Below, in pieces: positions 30,382 to 40,200 of a DNA stretch of 64,000 nucleotides (position 1 is the stretch's first letter; every line of letters starts with the position of its first letter). A model generated the notes under the pieces. The model ran no database searches and was not told the DNA's origin. It was given only the letters and a program-made list of their open reading frames with translations. The stretch is from Aphanomyces cochlioides. Lineage: Eukaryota; Oomycota; Saprolegniomycetes; Saprolegniales; Verrucalvaceae. Position numbers and translations under genes: made by a program. Where the stretch lies: positions 1,426,001-1,490,000 of the forward strand of contig JAHQRK010000003.1 in assembly GCA_019828595.1 (NCBI GenBank). The letters are read 5' to 3'.

Positions 30382-31765
30382 ATGAGCAAAGTGACGGGGG
30401 CCGAGGGCTTGCGCCTCCTCTCTCTCTTGGATGAAGTCGTGGAGAAGCTCCAGTTGCTCGCACACTTTCCAGCACTCTCGATGGACGTCGAAGCCAACCA
30501 CATGGTCGTCCTGGCGCAGCACCATCTCGTCCAGCATCTTGCAGGCGACGCGGCGACACTCCTCCATCAACACGTACGTCACTGCTAGCCAATATAGTCG
30601 CGTCATTCTCCTCCTTTCTTTGGCAGTTTACACAGGAAGAAGCACTCCTGAGCGTCATCAACGGCGGCAGATTGGATCTTCTCCATGATAACAACCAAGA
30701 AATGACCTTTACCGCCACCAAGCAGCTCACAAGATCGCTCTGTCGATGTTTTCGCCATGACCCCAAGGCGCTCGTGATCGCCACGGTGCGTTTGGCCGTC
30801 TAGAGCTTGAGCTGATGACTTGTTGATGGAGCAGATTGAAAAGCCCCATGGACGCTACTTTGCGGGTTCCACAGCGCTGGTTTCACTCAGCGGGTTGTTC
30901 ACCGCGATGCGAGAACTGGTCGCCCATGCGCTCAGCACAAGCGTCGAGCAAGACGAAGCGCAAAATGTGCTCCTCAACGATTTGGAAATCCGCATCCGTG
31001 AAGCCGAGCATGACCACAAGCAGATTGCAATGGATGTGAGCGCGCAGCGAGAAGCGCGCGACGCCGACTTCCGACGAAATGCGCTAAAAATCCAAACGCT
31101 GACAAGTACACCGCGGTCGTGCCATGAATTTCCAATGAAGTCGATGGTGTAGATGAGCTCCATGACATTGAGCAAGGTGCAGATCAAGCAGCAACATTGA
31201 TCGAGCAAGAGTCCAAGCAAGCCGAGTTTGCGCTCTTGAATGGCTACGAAGACAAAGTACACTGCATGGACTTCACCATGATGAGAGTTTAACGCGGCAT
31301 TTCTAGGTGACTCGCGGTCGCGACGAGTCGGACGGGCTCACGACGACAGTCAACAAGCTAAGAGAGGAGTTCCACGTGCAAGAGGAAGGCCACAGGAAGC
31401 GCAAACTCAAAGCAGCCGTCGAAGTGAGCAACCAAATCGAGCAGTATGACAAAGACATGATGGCAATTCAAGCACAGATCGATCAACTTCGCGCCGACAT
31501 GGCTGGCGAAGTGGCCGAAGTCCATCGACTGTCCAATTTATTCGCCCGCCTCGACGAGAACAATCGCCTCGCGGCGATCGACCACAAGCGCTGGGACGAC
31601 GAAGAATCGGCGCGGCTAGCTAGCGAGCAAGCGTTCCTGCGACGACTTGCTCGAGTTCAAGCGGCATTCCGCGGCTATCTCGTGCGGAAACATCTCGCCG
31701 AGGCCAAGAAACGCAAGAAGGGAAAGAAAAAGAAAGGCAAAAAGGGTTCCAAAAAGAAGAAATAA
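30382..31765 (+). CDS. DRC10: dynein regulatory complex subunit 10 (IQCD)
   Basis: Five exons: 30382-30573, 30627-30785, 30835-31105, 31153-31256 and 31307-31765. They total 395 codons (394 residues) with all phases consistent. The N-terminal half is helical (LRLLSLLDEVVEKLQLLAHF); the C-terminal half is a long coiled coil (VTRGRDESDGLTTTVNKL to LSNLFARLDENNRL) ending in an IQ motif, RVQAAFRGYLVRKHLAEA, and a lysine-rich tail. This order matches IQCD/DRC10, a nexin-dynein regulatory complex subunit of motile 9+2 axonemes; the IQ motif would bind calmodulin. It implies flagellated zoospores, as expected for an oomycete. It ends 7 bp from the convergent CLPTM1 stop. Confidence 0.75.
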
Positions 31766-31772
31766 AACGCAA

Positions 31773-33741
31773 CTAGTCGACTTTGTTGGCGCGGCGGCGC
31801 GTTGTCTTGGACACTTTCGCTGCTGTTTCCTCTGCGTGGGTGGCGCTGGTGGTTGTCGCAGTCTTGGACTCTTCCTGCGCTGGAGCTGGCAACTCGTCGC
31901 CTTTTTCTTCTTCCTCGTCGCCGCCTTGGCCGAATTCGTTCACGCGGCTCTTGTCGACGCGGTAGATCCATCGCTGGTAGAGGTAGACGAAAAAGATAAT
32001 GTCGTCGCGGAAGCATGCCAAGCGATGCATCATGGGCATTGTGATCACAAAGGCAAACAAGTCATCAATGAACGTATTGAGCGACTTGTAGACCATCGCG
32101 CGCCATGGCAAATGCGCCACGCTCTTGAGCTTGTAGTTGATGTACAACTGCGGCGTCATCATGATGAAGCCAAACGCGTACACAAAACTTGTCAACGACG
32201 ACAGCACCCACGAGTACCAGCCCTTGTGCTCACTGAAGCAAAGCTGGTACGCGGCATACCCGACAAGGAGCGGATACATCACATAGGAAACATGCGCGAC
32301 AGCGACGCGGTCATGCTCGGCCGTCGACGAGTCGTAGGTTTCTTCGCCTTTGAAACTCCAGTTGCCGTTGGCGTCCCATGTGACTTTGACGGCCTTTTGG
32401 ATCTTCCAGAAGTCCAACAAGACGCCTAGACCCGAGCTGAAGAGCACCATCCATGACGTGTCGTTGTCGAGGAGATAGAGGAAGATCACCAAGTGGAAGA
32501 ACGCATTCAAGACGACCGTGCGGAGACTCAAACCTTCCATGGACTTCTGCTTGCGCCAAAAGCTCACGTCGTTCTTGAACGCTAGCATGTCAAAGACCAT
32601 GTGCAAGATCGACACGACCATCGTGACGCCCAAGAGGTAAGGATTCGTCTCGACAAACAATTTCTTCATCGCGTCGGAATCCTTCTTGGTGCCCGCGCCC
32701 ATCTTCTCCTGGTTGCGGAAGTTTTGTGCTATCTGCTGGTACATTCCAAACTTGATGAGCGACATTGGGTAGTAAGACAAGTCGAGCGGCAGCGTCGTCA
32801 CACTCTTGTTGAGCGCAATCAAATGATCTTCAAGCACCCAGAAGTCGTTCAAGTACAAGATGGGCAAATAGCGTCCGCTGACGGGATCGACTTGAAGGAA
32901 AGGGGCAATGAAGGGGAGCGGAGCAGATCCACGGGCGTACACAGTGTGATCGCAGACGATGTTAATGATGAGCGAAGGTTTCCAGTGCGCCACATATGTC
33001 GTATCTTCGACTTCTTCAACGACATTTTCCTCTTCGACCTCTTCGACGGCTTGAAGCAAATTTCGTCGCTTTGTCTTCTTCACACGAGGACGATACGTGA
33101 TCAATTCCAACTTTCGATAGGTTGTCGTGAGAGGATCAAAGTCTAGACATCATTAGCTCCATGGAAGATTTGCATGCAAACGTACTTGAGTCCCGGGGAT
33201 CATGCGAATGGCTCGACTCTGTCATGAACACGTGAGCGTACAAAGTTCCGTTGTTGGCGACGTGGTCCGTCACTGAGATGTTCAACAACAACTTCTTTTC
33301 AGATTCGTCCACGAAGTCGTACTTGAGGTTCTTTTCCGACCAGACGGGAGCGGTAGCATGCTCAAAGTCAAACTCTTTGTCTTCGTTCACGTATACAAGC
33401 AGGTCCATCGAAATGCCGAGCGGGAACAAGTTCGTGTGGGGTGGGAGCGGCTTGCCGTCCGGCGAGTATGGCGCAAATTTGCGGAACGGATTGAACATTG
33501 GGTCAAACGCATCAAGGCTAGCAGCGACTTCGGACACGGGCGTTGCAGACGTTTGCGAGTCTCCTTGGCGGTCAAGTTGTTGGTTCTGCGTTGGCTGTGG
33601 CGTCTCAAAGCCAGTCTGGCCAGTCCAGAGATATCCTGTGATCTTTTGCATACCATACCAAATAACGACCATGCGCAGAATTCCAAACCATCCGCCGCCT
33701 TCTTCAACGCGCTCTGCCGCGGGGGCTTCCTCCGCTGCCAT
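31773..33741 (-). CDS. CLPTM1: CLPTM1-family transmembrane protein
   Basis: Two exons. The first (ATG 33741) encodes an N-terminal membrane helix (GWFGILRMVVIWYGMQKITG) and the lumenal beta domain (FPLGISMDLLVYVNED, TLYAHVFMTESSHS); the intron falls after DPRDS. The second exon carries HWKPSLIINIVCDHTVY, YLPILYLNDFWVLEDHLIAL and LPLDLSYYPMSLIKFGMY, then multiple membrane helices with the family signature KNDVSFWRKQKSMEGLS, YINYKLKSVAHLPWRAM and YKSLNTFIDDLFAFVI, and an acidic/basic cytosolic tail. CLPTM1/CLPTM1L proteins are ER proteins; CLPTM1L acts as a lipid scramblase in GPI synthesis. It diverges from the Grx2 gene. Confidence 0.93.
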
Positions 33742-33785
33742 ACCTCGTTGTGTCGACGGTCAGAGAATAACCAATTGCATGACAG

Positions 33786-33942
33786 TCCGGATAATTTTCA
33801 ACGTAAGCGGATAGCAAGTCTGATCATCCGGATGACTCTTTCTATCCGGATATCATCACCCGTATCCGGATGTCTATAAATCTATCCGGCTAATATTGAT
33901 GACCAAATCCGGATATCGTATAGTCGATCATATTATCCGGAT
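33786..33942. promoter_or_regulatory. cluster of ATCCGGAT palindromes in the CLPTM1/Grx2 divergent promoter
   Basis: Perfect ATCCGGAT octamers occur at 33826-33833, 33844-33851, 33864-33871, 33907-33914 and 33935-33942, with near matches at 33786-33793 (TCCGGATA) and 33884-33890 (ATCCGGC). Five perfect copies of an 8-bp palindrome in 117 bp is far above chance. The sites lie between start codons 228 bp apart. The equivalent cluster at 61401-61499 also lies between divergent genes. Confidence 0.6.
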
Positions 33943-33969
33943 GAACGAGATCTGACCACAATTTGAAAA

Positions 33970-34749
33970 ATGGCATCGAAGTCAGTGATCCTCGGAGTTG
34001 TAGGCGGCGCTGCTGCTGGTCTTGGCCTTGGCTTTGCTGTGGCCTCGAAAGCTTTGGCGAAAAAAGCTACAACAAAGGCCTTGTTGAAGCCTCGTGTATA
34101 CATTTACGACCACTGCCCATTTTGTGTGCGAGTGCGCATGATCTTTGGTCTGAAGGGAGTTGATGTTGAGCTTGTCCCTCTTGCCAACCATGACGAAGCG
34201 ACACCAATTGGCCTTGTGGGCTCCAAGGTCGTGCCTATTTTGGAAACCCCAGAAGGCGTCGTGATGCCCGAAAGCATGGACATTGTTCGCTATGTGGACA
34301 GCCATTACGGTGGCAAGTCAATCTTGGCTGAAGCTGATCCTTCTCGTGAAGACCTCAAGAAGTGGATCCAAGACTCAGCGGACTGCATGCGACGCCTCTA
34401 CCACCCCCGGTTCCATGCTGGTTTCTTCCCTGAATTTGCCCAAGAAGCTTCCCGTGTCTACTACAAGACCAAGAAGGAAAAGAGCATTGGGTCGTTCGAA
34501 GATGCGATTGCCAAGTCTCCCGAGTATGTTGCTCAACTGAACGCATACCTTGTGCAGCTCGAATCCATCTTGAAGAAGCCTCATTCGGTCAATGATACCC
34601 TCAGCTACGACGACATTGATCTCTTTGGTCGTTTGCGCGGCTTGACCATCGTTAAGAACGTTGTCTGGCCTCCCGCTGTGCGCGAGTACATTGACCACTT
34701 CTCCCGCGTGTGCGATATCCCGCTCTTGGACTCGATCGCTCAATTTTAA
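33970..34749 (+). CDS. glutaredoxin 2 (GrxB-type) with N-terminal membrane segment
   Basis: Single exon, 259 residues. Residues 42-259 align along their length with bacterial Grx2: VYIYDHCPFCVRVRMIFGLK (active-site CPFC, Cys49 and Cys52), VGSKVVPILE, MPESMDIVRYVD, then the all-helical GST-like half with LYHPRFHAGFFPEFA, SYDDIDLFGRLRGLTIV and a terminal LLDSIAQF. Residues 1-41 are an extra N-terminus: a Gly/Ala-rich hydrophobic stretch (VILGVVGGAAAGLGLGFAV) and a lysine cluster, suited to a membrane anchor or organelle targeting. Grx2 is a glutathione-dependent oxidoreductase found mostly in Gammaproteobacteria. Bacterial ancestry is inferred. Its promoter carries the ATCCGGAT cluster. Confidence 0.88.
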   Translation: MASKSVILGVVGGAAAGLGLGFAVASKALAKKATTKALLKPRVYIYDHCPFCVRVRMIFGLKGVDVELVPLANHDEATPIGLVGSKVVPILETPEGVVMPESMDIVRYVDSHYGGKSILAEADPSREDLKKWIQDSADCMRRLYHPRFHAGFFPEFAQEASRVYYKTKKEKSIGSFEDAIAKSPEYVAQLNAYLVQLESILKKPHSVNDTLSYDDIDLFGRLRGLTIVKNVVWPPAVREYIDHFSRVCDIPLLDSIAQF

Positions 34750-34873
34750 TCCTGTTTGAGTGCTTGAAAGGGCACTCTTCCAGCGGCGAGAGGCAACAAT
34801 GGTCAACGAATGTTCAGTTGCGTTAAAAGGTTGCCAATACACACGAGATTCATTGCGTCTTCTGTCTCGTTGC

Positions 34874-36458
34874 CTACAACACAGCTACCGGTGTACTCAA
34901 TGCAAAATCAATCGGAGTGATGAGACCCCCGTAGTTGTTTGGTCGGAGGTGGTGTGGAGTGCCCACAGCGTTGCGTCGCACCCGCCACACCAAGAAAACA
35001 GCACCAACCAAGGCGGCAGTGGCGAGTGTGACTCCAACAACGGCGCCAGCACTGACACTAGTTTCCGATTCTGTGGCAGCGAAAGATTCAGGTGCAGACA
35101 CAGCATGGATCGGGTAGATTGTGCAAGCTGGTTGCCCTGATGCCAAGTACGTCACGCCTGAAACATAGACCACGTCGGTGGAGTTGCCCAGGACGCCAAT
35201 GTGGTTTGGACCTTTAAATGAATGGTGCGATGGGTCGGGCTTGAATTGAATTGTTTGGCCATCAGCGTCGAGCGACGCGAAACTGTTCCATGGTTTGAAA
35301 ATTGATAAAGTTCGGGAGACTTTCGCCGAGATAGACCAGACTTGAGGAGCATCGGTGATATATATCTGCAGTGCGTATCCACCGAGACCTTGCTTAAGCT
35401 CGTAGGAGGCTCCAGAGCACCGTTGCGTGCCTGAGGGGGCGACAGTGGTAGTGCCAGGACTGGGAGACGAGCTTGAACTTGACGAATTGGGGCTTGGTGG
35501 AGCAGTCGTGGAGGCCGAACTTGGCGCTGGTGAGGGCGAAGAAGGGCTGCTAGAGCTTAAAGGGGGCGATGTGGAAGGTGTGGAAGGTGGCATGGGGGAC
35601 TCCCTCGGCAATGGAGAAGTCGGAGATGACGTAGCAGGTGGTGGAGAAGAGGACGGGCTGAGCGTTGGAGGAGAAGGGGAGGACGATGCTGGAGGTGGCG
35701 GGTTCGATTCGAATTGACTCGAGCCTGTGAGTGTTCCAAACGTCTTCACGTCTTTGAAAGTATCGAGGATGACATCTCCAGTGGTTGATGTTGTGCGAAT
35801 TTCAACGTAGCTCAAGTCGAATTTGCTCCTTGTTGGCTCAGCGATGAAGTAGAATCCAATGTTCTTGACTGTTGGGTCTTTAAGTGTGATCCAGTCGGGA
35901 CTTGCGATGGTTTTCATCTCGACTTTCGCCACAGGCCGAGCAAAGTTGCGTGGCTGGAAGGCAATCCAGTTTGGATTTGAACCGTCCTTGATGTCGTACT
36001 CGACTGGACCTTGGACGAAGTCGGAGGGGCAATCTACGAAGGCCCACTCGATCTTGAATCGCCCAGTAGTTCGACCGCCTGTGAGTTTCTCGAATCCTAA
36101 TTTGCATTTTCAGTTGCCGCACCATGCCTTCAAGCATACCTTGATTGGAAAGATCGAGCGCTCCATGAAGACATTCAGGACATTGATCGGTGATCATGAC
36201 AGTGATGGGACTGCCACCCGCGCATTCGTTGCTCGTGCACGTAACTTGAGCGCATCGACCGCATTCCATGTTAAAGTTCCATTGCTTTGCATTGAGGGCC
36301 GCAAAGTAGATCTGCGCGGCGCTGTGAAAGTTTCCAAAGAGTTGTTGAAAGCCACAATTGCCACCGTGAAAGTCACTCGAGTAGGTTGTGACGTCGCCTG
36401 TGAAGGATTGCGCCGCTGTCGCAAAGAGACCGATCATTGCAAGGCCTCGACGTAACAT
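34874..36458 (-). CDS. expansin-like protein with C-terminal membrane anchor
   Basis: Two exons split by a 43-nt intron (36139-36097). ATG 36458 opens a signal peptide (MLRRGLAMIGLFATAAQS). The double-psi barrel domain follows: GDVTTYSSDFHGGNCGFQ, FNMECGRCAQVTC, VMITDQCPECLHGALDLSNQ and, after the intron, GRFKIEWAFVDCPSDFVQGP. The second expansin domain is seen as NPNWIAFQPRNFARPVAKVE. Then comes a roughly 95-residue Pro/Ser/Thr linker, another beta-rich domain with two cysteines (CSGASYELKQGLGG to PACTIYP), and a transmembrane helix (AVVGVTLATAALVGAVFLVW) before a short basic tail. Expansins loosen cellulose walls without hydrolysis. A tethered form would act on the organism's own wall; this is inferred. 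Confidence 0.82.
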
Positions 36459-36860
36459 TGGCTGCCACGGAGATGAGAAGTGAAAGCGTAGATGCACGAT
36501 CGTCGTCCATGATGCATTAAAAATAGTCCCCATCTATCTTTAGCCACACGATAAGATCGGGCAAGCTTGCTTTGGCACTGCAGCGTGGCAAGCCACCAAA
36601 CAACCTCGTTGAGGTCATTCATGCAACAGGGTAGGCGTTACCCATGCTACAAAAGATTTGGCGACACCGTCGAGAGGTCACCCCACCTCTCTTGCATTCA
36701 ACGTGCAAGGTAGCCTTCACCAGTTGTGCTAGCTACTGCAGGTGCACTCTATCTGCATTACTCTATCTTGGGCTTCTCTGGCTTGGACAGATCTCTTCTA
36801 GGAGACTCTCGTTGTCCATGGTAGTATTCATGACAATGCAATGAGAAAGATCTGTCCGCG
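36459..36860. other. intergenic, no gene recognised
   Basis: No frame here resembles a protein family. A short inverted repeat (GGACAGATCT at about 36786 and AGATCTGTCC at about 36848) could form a 10-bp stem; its meaning is unclear. Confidence 0.35.
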
Positions 36861-37055
36861 TCACATGCGACGGAGCGAGCAGTTGTAGCAGTCATTGACA
36901 TACTGTTCATCGAATGTTCCACATTGCACGTGGGCCAACGCTTCTTCTACGACACATCTACGTATCAACGCACAGACAGAGCAAGGCCACGACGGCTGCC
37001 ATCCGCTAGACGTCTCGGCAAGAGGCGTCTGCGTCAAGATCGATTGGTCCGCCAT
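36861..37055 (-). CDS. small cysteine-containing hypothetical protein
   Basis: A 64-residue open frame with ATG at 37055 and stop at 36861: it begins MADQSILTQTPLAE, has PCSVCALIRRC, VQCG and YNCSL, and ends RRM. Six cysteines in 64 residues and an even composition make it more protein-like than chance frames nearby. No signal peptide and no family match. It may be one exon of a larger gene or noncoding. Confidence 0.3.
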   Translation of the reverse strand: MADQSILTQTPLAETSSGWQPSWPCSVCALIRRCVVEEALAHVQCGTFDEQYVNDCYNCSLRRM

Positions 37056-37212
37056 TACACACTGGAGGGAGAGAAACTATGGACCCGGGTGGGGGGACCA
37101 CCTAAAATATGTAGGGGGTGGGTCGAAAATGTAGAGGGGGACCAAAATTCTCGGTATAAAGTCTCGCATTTCATTGGCCTCTTCATTACTTCTCCCCGCA
37201 TCAGCCATCCCC

Positions 37213-40137
37213 ATGGAGTACAACGTGACTTGGGGCGAAGGATCCCTGGGCCTTACGCTCCGCGCAGAACTTGGAGATGACATGCCGCCGATGGTTGGAC
37301 GCATCACACGAGAAGACTCGGCCGCGGCGCGAGCAGGCGTCGCGGTAGGCCACTTGCTTGTCAGTGTCAACGGCGTCGAAACTGCGCGACGTGGGTATGA
37401 TTCGATCGTCAAGATGCTGAAGACGATTCCACGGCCGTGTACACTGCGTTTTCGAGTCCCTAAATCCCTCATATCTAATCGACACAGCGATGGCGGTGCC
37501 CGCGCCAATGACGCGTACAGATCCACTCGTGGATTGAATCGAGGCACGTCCACCATTGTTGACAACCGTGAGCACAACCACTACTTTCGAGGAGACGCAC
37601 GGTCAGAACCAGACCTTTTGCAGCGACAACAGTCAATCGATCGTATTTCGAATTACTCGGAGCGTGCGTCGAACCACAGAGGCTCTGGCGGCAGCAGCAA
37701 TTTGTATCCACCCCCTGTGCCGGAACCAACGCCACTCCCCGCACCACCACAGCCATCCACGTCTGTCGACAATGCATCATTCATGTCCACAGCGTCCATC
37801 TCATCGACGTCTTCGTCGTCGGGTCGTCCTAAGAAAGAAACCTACTCAGTTGAGTGGCAAGAAGGCCCTCTTGGTATGATCTTCCGTCCCGACGACCTCG
37901 ACTGTCATATCCCATGTGTGCGAAAAATCACCGGCAAAGGCGTTGGCACGCGAGGTATCGAAAAGGCGCGTGTTGGCGACATTCTCCTCGAAATCAATGG
38001 CACGTCGACTAAAGAAATGGGTTTCCGAGCCTCGATTTCGACGCTGAAGAGTTTGCAGAAGCCCGCCGTCCTCAAATTCAAGCGCATGCGCCGCCGCATT
38101 TCTCGTACTCACAAAGAAGCAACAGACCCATCCGCGTCAATTGTCGGGGGTAACAGTCTCCCCCCACCCATCCCAGAAACGGCAGCACTGCCAGGCGAAG
38201 CCCCAGCACAAACCATCACCTCTTCGTCTATTCTCCTCACGGATATGGCATTGTACGACATTGTGTGGCGTGAAGGGGAACTCGGCCTCAAGCTCAAGCC
38301 GACGCCATCCGACGTCCCGATGATCTCTCGTCTCACTGGACGTGGAAGTGCTAGCGGTCTCCACAATGCCCACGTCGGTGATGTCCTCGTCACTGTGAAC
38401 GGCAAACCCGTCGACGAATCCACGTATGGAAATACATTGCGGCTGCTCAAACACACGCCCAAGCCGGTCATTCTTCGCTTCCGCCCATGTCCACGAGACG
38501 TTGCCGTGCCTACATCTGCAACATCCACTGTGTCGTCCAAACGCGACCAAATTCCGCTCGACGTTGCCAAGCAGCTTGTGGCGACGTCGCAAGGCCTGGA
38601 CCCGATGAAAGACGAGTTTGCCGGCGTGCCGATGAAAGACATCATTGAAGGATCCAAGGAAGCGAATTACTTGCGCGTTGCTGCCAAGGCCTTCGTCGCG
38701 ATTCAAGCCGACAAGAAACGTGGTCAAAAGAAAGCAGACTTGACGCGCGCAGAGCGCGAGGCTCAAGTGCTGGCTGAAGCGCTCGAACAGCTCAAAGAGC
38801 AAGCGAAGAAGTACGAAGAAATGCTTGCGAAACAAAAAGTCGAGCGCATTCTTCGTCCCGCAACCGAAGGCAAGTCGAAAGCCGTCGTGTCGACTGCCAA
38901 CAACCTCTTTGCGGAGCTCAAGAGCAGTCTCAACTTTGTCCGACGCGACTCGGTCGACTTTTCCGACATCCAAGTCGACCAAGATCACCTCGACAAGATG
39001 CGCGAAGATATGCTCAAGGACTTGAGCGCCATCACGCAATCGACTACAGTCATTCCCTCCGCCGCGCAGAAGACGTGCACGCAATGTGCGGCGCTCGAAT
39101 CGATTTCTCTTCCTTTCTACCTCGACGACTCGGACAATCAATGGTACTGCGAGACTTGTTGGGTTCAATACTACGGCGAAGTTGTCATCGAACCCGAAGT
39201 TGCTGAAGTTGCCGCCGTTGCTGAAGCTGCTGAAGCTCCTGTCGTCGAAGTCGAGACTGCCCAAGAGGTTGTTGCCGAAGAGGAAGACGCAGTACCAGAA
39301 CCTGTGGCCGAGCTGCCCATTATTACACCGACAACAACGTCGAAACCAGCCTTGTTCCGGCGTCCTAGCACCCTGGAAGAACTTCGCAAGCATGAAATGG
39401 GCGAAGAGCAACAAGCGCGTCGTGAGGCCGAGAAAATGCTCAAGGAGCTCGAAGAGATGCGCAGAAACAGCAGCTCGCACAATTTGGCGTCCGATTTGCG
39501 GTTGTCGCAACCCCAAGCCGTGGATCGACACGAGCGCGAGAAGCGCGGCAAGGAAGAACTCGCCCGCATGCTCCAAGAAGAAGAAGAAAAGGCAAAAGCC
39601 GATGGCAACGACTCGCTCGCGAGGAAGTTGGAAGCTCAGCGCAAGCGATCGTTGGCCGATGTGTTTTCCGACTTGTCGTTGAAGACGCCGCCTGTGGCAC
39701 CTCTGGAGCGCACCAAGTCGGAAGGCGCCGCTTCGCTTCGAGACAGCAACGGGGACCTGCCGTCCCCGACAAAGTCAGACGAAGAAGTGCGTGCTTATGA
39801 CGACGATGAAGACACATACGACGAAGACGAGTACGACCAGGACTCTCAATTGCTGCAAAACCGCGAGGACCAAAACTTTGCCATGGCCAAGGAACTGCAG
39901 CGCATGCACGAGGTGGTGAACAATGCCCATCGCATGTCGATGATGATGCTGGGCGAAGAAGACGTGACGGAATTCACAGGCTTGAGCGACGACCAAGTCA
40001 ATCTATTTAAGAAGCTCGCGCTCGAGTCGGACCACCGCGTGTCGCTCGCCACACAAGAGTATTTCCAGAACGCAGACGACTCGGACGACGACGACTCGGA
40101 CTCGGACGAAGAAGGCGACGACGGCGTGTGGATTTAG
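37213..40137 (+). CDS. three-PDZ scaffold protein with zinc-finger-like motif and coiled coils
   Basis: Single exon, 974 residues from ATG 37213 (MEYNVTWGEGSLGLTL). Three repeats share the pattern (V/I)xWxEGxLGxxxxP/A, I(T/S)xxG or exit loop, GDxLxxxNG and a closing LRF/LKF strand: about residues 1-82, 208-297 and 344-425. These read as atypical PDZ domains whose carboxylate loop is a GxLG motif. Then follow a coiled coil (ADLTRAEREAQVLAEALEQL), a CxxC...CxxC motif (CTQCAALE to WYCETCW, about residues 620-653) resembling half a LIM domain, a Glu/Ala-rich stretch, a second coiled coil and a very acidic C-terminus. No enzyme domain. Role as a cytoplasmic assembly scaffold is inferred. Confidence 0.75.
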   Translation: MEYNVTWGEGSLGLTLRAELGDDMPPMVGRITREDSAAARAGVAVGHLLVSVNGVETARRGYDSIVKMLKTIPRPCTLRFRVPKSLISNRHSDGGARANDAYRSTRGLNRGTSTIVDNREHNHYFRGDARSEPDLLQRQQSIDRISNYSERASNHRGSGGSSNLYPPPVPEPTPLPAPPQPSTSVDNASFMSTASISSTSSSSGRPKKETYSVEWQEGPLGMIFRPDDLDCHIPCVRKITGKGVGTRGIEKARVGDILLEINGTSTKEMGFRASISTLKSLQKPAVLKFKRMRRRISRTHKEATDPSASIVGGNSLPPPIPETAALPGEAPAQTITSSSILLTDMALYDIVWREGELGLKLKPTPSDVPMISRLTGRGSASGLHNAHVGDVLVTVNGKPVDESTYGNTLRLLKHTPKPVILRFRPCPRDVAVPTSATSTVSSKRDQIPLDVAKQLVATSQGLDPMKDEFAGVPMKDIIEGSKEANYLRVAAKAFVAIQADKKRGQKKADLTRAEREAQVLAEALEQLKEQAKKYEEMLAKQKVERILRPATEGKSKAVVSTANNLFAELKSSLNFVRRDSVDFSDIQVDQDHLDKMREDMLKDLSAITQSTTVIPSAAQKTCTQCAALESISLPFYLDDSDNQWYCETCWVQYYGEVVIEPEVAEVAAVAEAAEAPVVEVETAQEVVAEEEDAVPEPVAELPIITPTTTSKPALFRRPSTLEELRKHEMGEEQQARREAEKMLKELEEMRRNSSSHNLASDLRLSQPQAVDRHEREKRGKEELARMLQEEEEKAKADGNDSLARKLEAQRKRSLADVFSDLSLKTPPVAPLERTKSEGAASLRDSNGDLPSPTKSDEEVRAYDDDEDTYDEDEYDQDSQLLQNREDQNFAMAKELQRMHEVVNNAHRMSMMMLGEEDVTEFTGLSDDQVNLFKKLALESDHRVSLATQEYFQNADDSDDDDSDSDEEGDDGVWI

Positions 40138-40200
40138 AAATAGACAGCCTCCATCCATCTCTCTGTGTGTATTCAACAAGCCTTGTTTGGATTCAAGTCG

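Noticed and set aside
38137..39576. 479-codon open frame on the minus strand
   Set aside because: It lies wholly antisense to the PDZ scaffold gene, whose plus-strand frame has repeats and motifs. The antisense translation has no family features and reflects codon bias.
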